A stretch of DNA of 64,000 nt from Neocallimastix lanati (nom. inval.). Lineage: Eukaryota > Neocallimastigomycota > Neocallimastigomycetes > Neocallimastigales > Neocallimastigaceae. The position numbers and the translations under genes are program-made. The notes beneath the pieces were generated by a model, which saw nothing but the letters and a program-made list of their open reading frames with translations, did no database searches and was not told the origin of the DNA. Where the stretch lies: assembly GCA_016946835.1 (NCBI GenBank), contig JACVTC010000017.1, positions 662,001-726,000 on the forward strand, in the 5' to 3' direction. Shown piece after piece: positions 1 through 11,251 of the stretch. Every line of letters begins with the position of its first letter. The stretch's first letter is position 1.

Positions 1-693
1 AGCAAATAGGAAAAATAAATATAAGATAAAAGTATATAGTTATCAGAGTATATAATTAAATGATTATGTAGAAGATAACATCATAAATATTTTTTTTTAA
101 AAAAAAAAAAAAAATAAAAATGATATTAATAAGCTTTATAAGAATACTATAATATATATTATTTATAATAAAAATAATTATAATAATAACTACCTTTTTT
201 TTTTTTTTTTTCCTTTAAATTTATATATATATTATGTTTATATTTATTTTTTTAATAATAATTAATAGATCCTTTTTTTTTTTTTTTTTTTTTTAAAATG
301 TTTTATTTTAATTATTATATTTTTTAAATTATTTTAAATATTTTAAAATATATATAAATATTCATTTTATAAAAATATAAAAAAAAGAAAAAAATTAAAA
401 ATTATAAAAAACAACAATTTTTGAACGATTTAAAAAACAAAACAATCCTTCAGTAACTATAATGTTTTTTTTTTTTTTTTTTTTTATATGCATTACTTAT
501 TCACATGATTTACTAAGCCAAAAAATTTTCATTTATTAATATAATTGGACATAATATAAAAATCTCTTTTATAATAATAATCATAATAATTAAAAATAAT
601 AATTATATCAAATAAAAATTAAAACTTTTTTTAAATTAATTATAATAATAATAATAATAAAATAATAATAATAATAATTTATAAAAATGATAG

Positions 694-725
<32 letters not shown>

Positions 726-3480
726 TAATAAATAATAATAAATAATAATAATAAATGATAATAAATAATAATAATAATAATAATAATAAATAATAATAAT
801 AAAATAATAATAATAATAGTAATATTATTATTATATAAATTATTAAAATAGTTATTAATAATTGGATTATTATTATTATTATCATCATTATAATTATTAT
901 TATTAAAATTGTTATTATTGTTGTAATTTTTATTTCTTATTTATTGAATTATTTATAAATATTAAACTCCTTTTTTTTTTTTATATTAATTGCTATTTTA
1001 TAAAATTTATACCTAAGCCAAAAAAAAAAAAAAATTTTTTTTAAAGAATATAAAATAAATATTTTAAATATTTTGATAATTTTAGTCAGTCATTATAACA
1101 AGAAAAAAAAATTATTAAATAAATGTTTTTATTCCTTTCAATTAATGATACCACAATATGAAAATAAATGGTATGGGAAAATTTAAGATTTTTGTTTTTA
1201 TTTTTTTCTTTAAAAATAAATAAAAAAAAGCCCTTTTATTATAAAAAAAAAAAAAAAACAATATGATTTTATTATATATTAGATATATTAATAATATATA
1301 AAATTATTTCTATATCTTTAAAATATATTTTTATATGGAAATAAAAAAAATATCTCAGAAATAAAGAAAAAAAATTTTTTTATTTTTATCAATTCGATTC
1401 TATATATTAAACTGTACATTTGATTGGTTGAAATAACATTATAATATATGTTTAATAGTATTTATAAATATATTAATTTAAATTGTCAGACAAACATTGA
1501 ATTAAAAAAAAAATAAAATAAAAAAATAAAAATAAGAATAAAATAAAATAAAATAAAATAAAATAAAATAAAATAAAATAAAATAAAATAAAATAAAATA
1601 AAATAAAAAATAAAATAAAATAAAAATAAAATAAAATAAAAATAAAATAAAAATAAAATAAAATAAAATAAAAATAAAATAAAATAAAATAAAAATAAAA
1701 TATAATAAAATAGTAGAATATTAAATAAGAAAGAATAGATTGTATAAAATAAAATAAAATAAAATAAATAGTTGAAATATTAAATAAGAAAAGACAGATT
1801 GTGTAAAATAAAATAAAGTAAAATTATATAAAATAAAATTAGAATATCCACCTTAAGATGTAGTTTTGTCCAATTTTATTTCCTAAAAATCATTTCTTAT
1901 AATATTATAATATAATTTTTTTTGTTTTTTTTAGTTAAAATATTTTCGATATTTATCATTATTTTTATATTTAAATTTTCTTGAAATATTATTATAATTA
2001 AAAATATTAATAATTTTTTTTTTTTACTTTACTTTCATTTATTCATTTATTTATTATTTTCTTTCTTTTACTTTACTTAAACTTGTTTGTGCTTAAAAAG
2101 TATTTCTTTTTTTTTTTTTAAAAACAAAACAAATTTTATATTTATATTTATATTTATATTTATATAAAAAAATAAATAATAAAAAAAAAAAATAAAAAAA
2201 AATAAAATATTCCATTTATAGTAATAATGATATTAAATTTTTAAAAGAAAATTAAATACTATATATTGCAATATACTTTATAACATATATTAATTAATTA
2301 TTTCCAATTAAGTTTAAATTTTAATATAATAATATATTAGAATTTATACAAATATAGAAATTAGTTTTATTAAATTTTCATAGTTTATTTAATTAAAATT
2401 ATTTATTATTTAATGTATATATTATAATTATATTGTAATATGCACTTAATCAAGAAAAAGGTATATACCATTAAAAAGGAAATGAAGAAAAAAAATTTTT
2501 TTTTTTTATAAAAATTATTATAAACTATTAAATAATAGTATTAAATAATATATATTTAATAATTAAAATATAATATATATTTCTACATAATTTATTCTTT
2601 TAATATTTATTATAATAAAGTATTTAATATTATTTAATACATTTCAATTCCATTTACATTACATTATTAAAAAAAAAACCTAATTTTTTTTTTTTTTTTT
2701 TTTCTTTTATATTTTTTTTTTATAAAAAAAGTAAAAAATAATAGTCCTTATAAGAAAGAATTGATTTAAATACTTTGTATTTAAAATTAAAGAAATTAAT
2801 TGAGGTATAATTTGAATTAATTTGTAATTCAAATTAGATATAAAGAAGAATAAAGAATTTGAAGAAAAATATATATATATATATTAAAAATTAATCATAG
2901 TAAGTATAATATATATATAAATATATAAATATAAATATACATATATAAAGAAAAAGAACAAGAAAAAAAAAATAAGCAACATCATACCTTTGTAATATAT
3001 AATAGAAATAAATTGAAAAAATATAGTAAACTAATTAATTGATCTGGATTTTTGAATACTTATAATTTTTATAAGTAAAATTTGTTTTATTAAAATAAAA
3101 AAAAAAAAAAAAAAAAATTTATATTTAATGTTTTAATATATGCACCATAAAGATCAAGAAAATGTTTAAAATAAAGATTTAATTTATTTATAATATATAA
3201 TAATCGATTGTTGTGTATAATTCAAATTTTATTATTTTTATTATAAGAAAAAATAATAATCATTATTATTTATTTCAGACTTTATTAACTTTATAATCTT
3301 TTCTTTTTATGTTATACTTATCTATTTCAAATTAATTAAATTACCAATATTTCAAAATTTATTTTTTTTATGTATTGTATTTATTACCTGCATATATATA
3401 TATATATAAATATATATATAAAAAGAATAAAACAAACTAAAAAAATAAAATTTCAAAATAAAAAATCTAAAAAAAAAAAA
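1..3480. other. AT-rich intergenic region with microsatellites
   Basis: No coding region is supported here. The stretch holds long T and A runs, an ATA/TAA-type triplet repeat field around 640-900, and a 5-bp AAAAT-type repeat around 1503-1720. The only sizeable open frames are translations of these repeats (poly-Ile/Leu/Tyr) and are not genes. The last ~100 bases should contain the promoter and 5' leader of the zinc-finger gene; no clear TATA element can be singled out in such AT-rich sequence. Confidence 0.7.
1503..1720. repeat. AAAAT pentanucleotide microsatellite
   Basis: A near-perfect run of the 5-bp unit AAAAT with occasional extra A, about 200 bp, followed by shorter degenerate blocks to about 1835. 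Confidence 0.9.
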
Positions 3481-6400
3481 ATGTCAAATTCAGAAAACGA
3501 AGTTAAAAGTGGTTTCTCAAAAGCTTTATCATTATATAATGAAACCATTAGTAATACCGAAGAAAATGATTTCAATAATTTATTTAGTACCATTGTTAAT
3601 AATGAAGAAGTTAATATAAAAACTTGGGAAATCAAAGATTATGTTCAATTCCTTAAAGAGATTGATCCAATAAATAAATTACGAAGCAATCTTGATGAAA
3701 AAGATCAAACTACTTCAAATATTTTACCTAATTTATTCATTTCATTAGTTTCTGTTTTACAAGAAGTAGAAGCAAATGATATCGATAATCAAATTTATAA
3801 TGTGGTAACCAAGTATTTATATGACAATACAGAAGGAAATATAAAGGATATAGTCAATTATATTATACCAAATAAAAAGGAAGATCTTAATGAAAAAGCA
3901 ACTGCAATAATTACAATTTTAATTTCTAGTATTAAAGCTTTATTAGATAATAAAGAAAATGGTAAATAAATTTTATACTATCTACTTTATATATATTACA
4001 TTAATAATTTTTATTACCTTTTATTTTATTATTATATATTAAACTATTATTTTATTAATTCAAAAAAAAAAAAAAAAACATAACATTGATTAAAAAAAAT
4101 CAAATTTTATTGTTGTTTATACTTTTATATTTTAATTGTTATAAATTTTTATTAATTATTTTTGTACTAATACGTTTAAATAAATATTATATATTATCAT
4201 TTGCAATGTAAATAGGTATTAAGGAATTATTTCAAAATGTATTAGAAAATGTAAACCAAATAGAAATTGGTGAAGGAAATGATAAAACTAATAATAGTGA
4301 ATACTTAAATTTCATGCTTTCATTATTTTCTGAATTGTTTGGTGATTTAGAATTAAAAAAAGTAATAAAAATCCTTTGGGAAGTCACCAATGGTAATACT
4401 GAACAAATTGCTGAATATATTTCTTATCTTTTATATGAACATCAAGCTAATCAAAAGGAGGATGAAGGTGCCGAATCAAAACATTTTGGTCTTGCAACCA
4501 GAATTGTCATTGAAGAATATATTGTTCCTGTTCAACAAAAAAAGCGTCGTCAACTTATACGTAATCGTAATAAATCTAATGAAGCTTCATCAAATACCGT
4601 TCAAACAGAAGAAGAAGCTGCTAATGCTGATTTAAATGAAATATACAGTTTTATTAAACAAGTATTACATTATACTTGTCTTGATGATGATCAAAATGGT
4701 TATCCAAAAGAATTAGCTTTATTCTTTTCTAGTTTTGAAGACTTTTGGGAACCAGATATGATCATAAAATTTATGGTCAAAGAAATTAATGCCAGTAATA
4801 TCGAGGAAAATTATAAGGAATACTATGGACCATTCCTTATGGATTTAGCTGACTTAATGAATTGGACTAATAAACAATGGTAAGGGGGAATTAAATATTA
4901 TAACTATTAAAATTAGTTTTTTTTTTTTTTTTTTTTTTTTAAATAATATATATATGTTAGAATAATACTATTTTTATTTTTATAATTATTGAATTATTAT
5001 AATTATTATAATTATTAAAATAAATAAATAAAAATAGTTATTATAATAATAAAAAAAATATTTTATTTATTATATATAAATTTTATTTTATTTGTTCTAT
5101 TTTATTTTTATTTATTTTTATTATTGTTATTTTTTTGAAAAAAATTTTTTTTCACTATTTTTTATTACATTGCTTTATTTATATAAATATAAAATATTTA
5201 AATAGCATATATATATATATATTACAATAAGTATTAATATATAATATTGTTATCTAATTAATTTTTTTTTATATTTTTATGCTTTTATTATTATAGTGAA
5301 TCTGCGTTACTAATTATTACAGAAGGATGGAAAAGAAAATCTAGAATTTCTTTAGCTAAAATGATGGGATTATCATTAAATGATATTAAACATTTATATA
5401 GTGATTGTAAAGACTTAACGTACAATGATAATGATTATCTTTCAGATAGTGAAAATGCAAATACCAATTCAGAAGATCATAAAGGTCGTAGAGATAGAGA
5501 CTTTTCTAAAACAAAAAAACCTGTTGTATTATCAATTAGAGGTTCCGATTTCAAAAGATCATTTGCTAAGCCACTTACCAATAAAGATAATTTGAATAAT
5601 GGTAATAATAAAATCTGTCGTTTCTATGGAACAAAGAATGGTTGTTCTAAAGGAAAACATTGCCCATTTAAACATATCCAAACAAATAGAAGTTCATATA
5701 TTTCACGTAGACTTAATCATTCAATCTTTTCTAAAACTTCTTCTTATGGTGGTGGAAAATTTGGAAATAATAGTTCACGTTATCATTATGGAAATAGTAA
5801 TATGGGCTCATTAAAACATAAATCAAGTTTTCAAAATTCAAGTAATTATAGAAATAGTTCATTTAGAAATAGTAATGATATTAAAAATAGAATGTCCAAT
5901 AGAGAACCATTAATTCCTTCAAATGATTCCATGTTAAAATATGGTAAGAAGGGTGACCGTGACCGTGACCGTGATCATCATGATAAGATGGATAGACCAT
6001 TAGGTAAAAAAGATTTAGGTTTTAATCATAAATTACGTAAGCAAGCTTCATTTATGAATACTTCAAGCTATCGTCATCAAACACCACAAGAATATAAACC
6101 AATTGAAGCTATTGATCCAGCTTTACCACAACATAATCATTCCAATATTTGTAACTTCTATAATAGTCCAGGAGGTTGTGATAAAGGTAATAATTGTAAA
6201 TTCTTACATATAAATGCTAATTCTTTCAACTCAAATGGTCCAGACAATAGACATTATGATAGATATGGTCGTGGTAGTAATAGAAAATCATTTAATAGTT
6301 ATACAAAATCTTATAATGGACCATCAGGTTATAATAGTAGTTATAATAATGATGGTAGTATGAATAAGGGACATATGATGTCGAAAAAACCATCTAGATC

Positions 6401-6701
6401 TATGATGAGAAATGCTGATACCAGTAAACCAAAACCAGAATTTAATAATTATAAAAAGGGTATATCCGGAAATGACGATGGACCAAAAAACGCTAATAGT
6501 AATAATGCAACATCATCAATCACTATTGTTAATTCTTCACAACAAACTAATGACGCTTTATCAACAAATGCCGCAGCAGCTTCTAACGCTATTGATGAAA
6601 CTAATGAAAGTAAGCTTTATTCTCAAACCCCATGTGTCTTTTTCTCAAAGGAAGGAAAATGTAAATATGGTGATACTTGCAAATTCTTACACGCAAAATA
6701 A
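3481..6701 (+). CDS. CCCH-type zinc finger protein, three exons
   Basis: Likely RNA-binding protein of 849 residues. Exons are 3481-3961, 4216-4879 and 5297-6701; introns start GTAAAT and GTAAGG and end ATAG, and the split codons restore GGT (Gly) and TGT (Cys). Three CCCH fingers, each C-x8-C-x5-C-x3-H, lie near residues 489-508, 667-686 and 828-847, the last almost at the C-terminus. The first ~400 residues are helical, acidic and not recognised. The linkers are rich in Asn, Ser, Arg, Gly and Tyr with a short Asp-Arg repeat, as in many RNA-binding proteins. The start was chosen at the ATG after an A-run at 3470-3480; an open frame runs upstream to 3370 but is pure AT-rich leader. CCCH fingers of this spacing usually bind mRNA. 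I cannot name an orthologue; a Nab2/ZC3H14-like or other mRNA-processing role is only a guess. Confidence 0.85.
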
Positions 6702-7545
6702 TTCTTAAAAAAAAAAAAAAAAAAAAAAAAAATGAAATAATAAAATAAAATAAAATAAAAAATAATTAATAATTAATAATTAATAATAACAATAATAATA
6801 ATAATAACATAATAATAATAATAAAAAAAAAAAAAAAAAAAAAAAAGAGCTGCATTTAACACCTACGCAATAATTTTACAATGAATCAATCCTGTTTTGT
6901 TTTGTTTTATTATTTTTTTTTTTAATATATAAAATAATAATAATAATAATAGTTTTTAAGTTATATTTATTTTTATTAATATTATTTTTTATTTTATTAT
7001 TATTATTATTTTTCTTGAAAAGGTAATTTAAATTATTAAATTTATTTTTTTTTTTTTTTATTATTATTACTATTTCTATTTTTATATATTATAAATATAT
7101 AAATAATTTTTAAAATTATTAAATATTATGTTGTTTTTCGTTCTATTTTTCTTTCTTTTTTTTTTTTTATTTTATTTATTTATATATATATATTTTCAAT
7201 TTCTTTTATATTAGTTTAATTTTAATTTATAGATAAGTATATAATGTAACTTTAGAATAAATAAAATAATAATAAAAATAATAAAATAAAATAAAAAAAA
7301 AAAAAATTAAAAAAAAAAAAAAAAAAAAAGAAAAGAAAAAAAAAAAAAGAAAGGAAAGGAAAGGAAAGATAAAATAAAATAAAATTAATATATAATATAA
7401 TTATTAAAATAAATAAAAAAATAATAATAATAAAAGAAAAAAAATTTTTTTTTTTAATTTTTAATTTTATTTTATACATATATGTATTATAAAACTTCAA
7501 ATAATTAGTTCTCAATTATATATATATATATATATATGTATGTAT
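6702..7545. other. Intergenic, homopolymers and simple repeats
   Basis: A-run after the stop codon, AAT-type triplets around 6785-6830, long T runs and A/G-rich low-complexity DNA at 7270-7370. The open frame on the minus strand here is a translation of A-runs (poly-Phe) and is not a gene. Confidence 0.7.
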
Positions 7546-7725
7546 TTTTTTTTTTTTTTTTTATTATTATTATTAGTATTTTTTTTTTTTTTTTATTATT
7601 ATTAGTTTTTTTTTTTTATTATTATTATTAGTATTTTTTTTTTTTTTTTTATTATTATTAGTATATTTTTTTTTTTTTTTTTATTATTATTAGTATATAT
7701 TTTTTTTTTTTTTATTATTATTAGT

Positions 7726-7745
<20 letters not shown>
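7546..7745. repeat. Composite minisatellite: T-tract plus ATT block
   Basis: About six tandem units, each a run of roughly 12-20 T followed by two to four ATT triplets and AGT(A). Both the T-tract and the ATT count vary between units. Confidence 0.85.
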
Positions 7746-7759
<14 letters not shown>

Positions 7760-7964
7760 TAAAGAAAAGTACTTGTATATATATTTATCTTAACTTTATA
7801 ATAACTTTAGAATTAAATATCAATCTTAATAATAATAATCATAAAAATTATTATAATTATAATTATTATTATTTATCATGTATAAATTCTGATCGTAATA
7901 ACAGAGTATATAATAGTAATAACAATAACAATAGAAATAATATTGAAAATAATAGTAATAGTAT

Positions 7965-8276
7965 TTGATAGTGAAAATAGAAATTATAATATTATTTGAT
8001 AGTGAAAAATAATAGTATTTGCTACAACTAATATACTGTAGTGAATAGGTTAATTGGTAACAATCGTCTAAATATTAATAATTTTCTAAATAATGAGTAG
8101 TTGTAAATATAATATGTGATATGGTACCGATTATATATAAGTTCCTTCTTGGTGAAAGCGATGTAGATATGATTGATTTAAATTATATATATATATTTAA
8201 AAAAAAAGAGGAATGGAATGGAATGTTTTCTTTTTTTTTTTGTTTAATATTCCCAAATCATTTCTGGTAATTATTC

Positions 8277-8314
<38 letters not shown>

Positions 8315-8433
8315 ATTCTTGGTGAGATCCACAGGCTCTTTTTACAGAAAAATTATGTCTAAGGGCTTAGTACTCAAGAAGGATTTGCTATTCCGGATGG
8401 TATAAACGTAAACTAACCAAGGAGCGTCAACAC

Positions 8434-8474
<41 letters not shown>

Positions 8475-8520
8475 CTGTTAAAACAAGTTAGCAGAGAGAG
8501 TCGATGCCTCTAAAAGGAGA
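7965..8520 (+). repeat. Dispersed repeat family A, copy 1
   Basis: Diverged copy of the sequence at about 62230-62645. Shared landmarks include GGTACCGATTAT, a GTGAAAG.GAT segment, CATTCTTG, GGAGCGTCAA and a T(A/C)GATGCCTCT-like block, in the same order and orientation. This copy carries two A-runs of about 35 bases (near 8277-8312 and 8435-8471) that the other copy lacks. No open frame survives, so the element class is unknown. Confidence 0.7.
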
Positions 8521-8558
8521 GATGATCATCATCATAGTTTTCTTATCTTTTCAGATGT

Positions 8559-8759
8559 ATTAAGTCCGGGAGTGGGGCATTTCGCCAAGTTGCATTTCGC
8601 CAAGTTGAAAATTATTAAATAAATAAATAAAACTAAATATTATTAATATTGAATAAAAACAATTTTAAAGAAAATTATTTTGAATTAATATTTATTCATT
8701 CATTCATTTATATCATATCAGTACTCCACTTGTCGAAATGCAACTCTCCCATTAAGTCC
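8559..8759. mobile_element. MITE-like element with 9-bp target duplication
   Basis: The body is 8568-8750 (183 bp), flanked by the direct repeat ATTAAGTCC at 8559-8567 and 8751-8759. The ends are imperfect inverted repeats of 23 bp (19 identical), both starting GGGAG and containing GCATTTCG.CAAGT. The left end carries a second copy of the GCATTTCGCCAAG motif. There is no coding capacity, so it would move only with a transposase supplied elsewhere. A 9-bp duplication suggests a Mutator-like family; 8 bp (hAT) is also possible if the first A is chance. Confidence 0.75.
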
Positions 8760-8934
8760 ATTTAAAATCCTAATCCTTAATAATAATTCTCTCTCTTTTT
8801 TTTTTTTTTTTTTTTTTTTATAAAAAAAAAATATTTATGTAATTAATAAATGAATAATTTGGATCATTTAACATTCATGTTCACCTACGATAAACAATTT
8901 TATTATATTTTGAATTTGTTTTTTTTGTCTTTTT

Positions 8935-9560
8935 TTTGTTTTTTAAATACTCCATTCATCGCTTACATGTCTATCACCTTGGAATTCAGTATTTTCAAAA
9001 ATAGTATATCATGGTTTTTTTTCCATAAACAATCTAAATAGAACCTCGATCCATTTGTTGTAACTTTAGAATTAGTGATAAGGAAACCACTATATTTGTA
9101 ATTAGCATCTTTATTTCCACCGGCAGTAAAATATGCAGATGTTCTATCAACATTACCTTTAGAATCAACATAAAATGAACATTGGTCAAAGACTTTTACA
9201 AGTTAAATCCCCCCAAAAAAAATCAGTAAAATTCTTGAATATAACAATTTTTGAAATATTAAATACTAGTATTTTGTATGTAAAGTATCTTGATAACTTA
9301 AGAAACTACAACTTTCGAAATATTAATTTTTTTTTTTTTTTTTTAGCCATACAAATTTATTACTGATGCTTGTGTATTAAACCACTGTGAATGGAATAGT
9401 ATTTTCAAAAGTTATTTTTAAAAAAAAAAGAAAAAACTTTGAAGTTATCACCATAAGCTCTAAATGATAACATAATTAGAATTACTACCAGTTTTTTTTA
9501 TCATTATTTAATATCATAGGTAATGATTAACTTTTATCACTGTCTTCACCAATCCTAATT
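8935..9560 (-). pseudogene. Decayed coding fragment, family unknown
   Basis: On the minus strand, 9041-9192 reads as an uninterrupted non-repetitive peptide segment with a protein-like composition (for example DQCSFYVDSKG and a GGNKDANYKYSG stretch). Further pieces in shifted frames lie at 8935-9040 (FQGDRHVSDEW) and 9345-9480. Stops, frameshifts and an inserted T-run separate them. The less AT-biased base composition against its surroundings supports former coding sequence. I do not recognise the family. Confidence 0.45.
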
Positions 9561-10291
9561 TCAATAGGTTAAATTTATTATTTATTTTAAGAATGATATA
9601 TAATATTTCATGATACTCTTAGAAACTTAAATAATTAATAAAAATAAAATTTAATGATATAATTGTTAAATAAATTAAAAATTGAAATTATGATAAATTT
9701 ATATCATTGAATGCATGAAAAACAGCATAATTAATGTGAATATTATGTATTGGAAATACATATAATAACAATCATGTAATATATAGATATGCGTATATTG
9801 CAATTATGTATATATATGTTATATACATGTATCTGATGCTGTGGTTCTATCTACTTTTTATAGCTACATTTTTTTTATATAAAAATATTTAGTTAATCAT
9901 TTCATTTCATTAATTATTTGAAAAGTTATATTCTATAAATAAAAAATTAACGATTTTAATATTTTATTTATAATATTATTAATCTACCAAAAATAATGAC
10001 AACTAATTAAATGTTTTATTATAATAAAATTAAAAAAAAATTTTTTAAAAAAAAAAAAAAAATTATAAAAAAATTAAAAAAAAAAAATTTTAGAAAAAAA
10101 AAAAAAAAAAAATTATAAAAAAATTAAAAAAAAAAATTTTTTTAAAAAAAAAAAAAAATTATATTATAAAAAAATTATGGAAAAACTAAAAAAAAAAAAA
10201 AAAAAAATTACATTTTAAAAAAATTATAAATTTGTAGTAATTCAATGATTTTTTTTATAATAATGAAAATTATTATATAATAGTTTATAGG

Positions 10292-10326
<35 letters not shown>

Positions 10327-10345
10327 ACAAGAAATTTTTTTTTTT
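9560..10345. other. AT-rich intergenic with tandem A/T block
   Basis: No gene seen. Around 10030-10215 a unit of roughly 55 bp (ATTATAAAAAAATTAAAA plus A-run and TTTT) is repeated about three times. A T-run of about 37 bases ends near 10325. Confidence 0.6.
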
Positions 10346-10670
10346 TTTTATTCCCGGTGTGTACTGCCCTTGGTTTTAGCTTCCGTCCCTCAGGAGCAGT
10401 GGAAATATTGAGGTAGTCACCCACTTCCTTTTTATAAAAACGGAATTGTCCCTACTGGACGACCTTACTGAGTGTTTCAGCATTGGCGCTCTAACATGAA
10501 TATTATTGCTGAGAATTTTATTAGTAACTACTTCCCCAAGTGCTTCTCCAGTTCGTTCGTAATTTCCTTTTGAAGCAAGGTTAATATAACCTAACCCATA
10601 CAGTTTCGTACTTTAGGTCCTTTCAATCTTTCTGATAATTGCATCATTGCCAGAAAAATTGTAATTTAAT
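10345..10670 (-). repeat. Dispersed repeat family B, copy 1 (3' part)
   Basis: The reverse complement matches 59840-60030 and 38150-38410: shared blocks are GGGTTAG(A/G)TTATATT, AATTCTCAGCAATAAT, AGAGCGCCAATGCTGAACACT and AAGG(C/T)CGTCC. The end nearest 10345 is a T-run, i.e. a poly-A tail on the element strand, matching the A-rich end of the 38.4 kb copy. Confidence 0.75.
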
Positions 10671-10699
10671 AGAATCTATCTACATGAACACATGAAATT

Positions 10700-10923
10700 A
10701 TGTACTCTACCCTCTCAATAAGTTCAATATCTATTCTAATAATATATATAAAAGGGCCATACTTACTTATAACCCAAACCACCATATTTCGAAAACCTGG
10801 AAAATGGAGCCTCATGTATGCTAGCCCACGGACTAACAACCATAATAGAACATTAGTTCGTTTTGACGAGGAGGAGAATACACTTTCAGTGTTTTAATCA
10901 ATGAATAATAATATTTTTATATA

Positions 10924-10958
<35 letters not shown>

Positions 10959-11251
10959 TTTTAAAAAAATAATAAATTAAAGATAAATGAAATGTATGTA
11001 TAAATAAAAAGTCAAGTAAAATAAAAAAATAATAGTAATAAAAAAATTTTTTTAATTAATCAAAAAAAAAATTTAATGTAATCAATAAACCTTTTTAATT
11101 TTAAAAACTGATTTTATATACATTAAAAAAAATTTTTTCATTTATTATTATTATTATTTAGTATAATTTTGATAAGTCATCATAATATCAAAATTTTTGA
11201 AAGACTAACATTAATAATAAATGAATATTAAGAATCTTACTATTTAAGACA
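10700..11251. other. Intergenic, possible repeat debris
   Basis: The first 200 bases are less AT-biased and hold a short open frame on the plus strand (10700-10897) that I judge to be repeat debris because it adjoins family B and has no recognisable features. The remainder is AT-rich with no gene. Confidence 0.5.

Noticed and set aside
679-888. Minus-strand open frame of Ile/Leu/Tyr only
   Set aside because: Pure translation of TAA/ATA triplet repeats; same reasoning for 52588-52839, 7252-7515 and 36945-37187.
3370-3480. Longer N-terminus for the zinc-finger protein
   Set aside because: The extension is Lys/Ile/Tyr-only translation of AT-rich leader; the ATG at 3481 starts normal coding composition.
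10700-10897. 65-codon plus-strand open frame
   Set aside because: Adjoins repeat family B, no homologous features, no upstream gene-like context.
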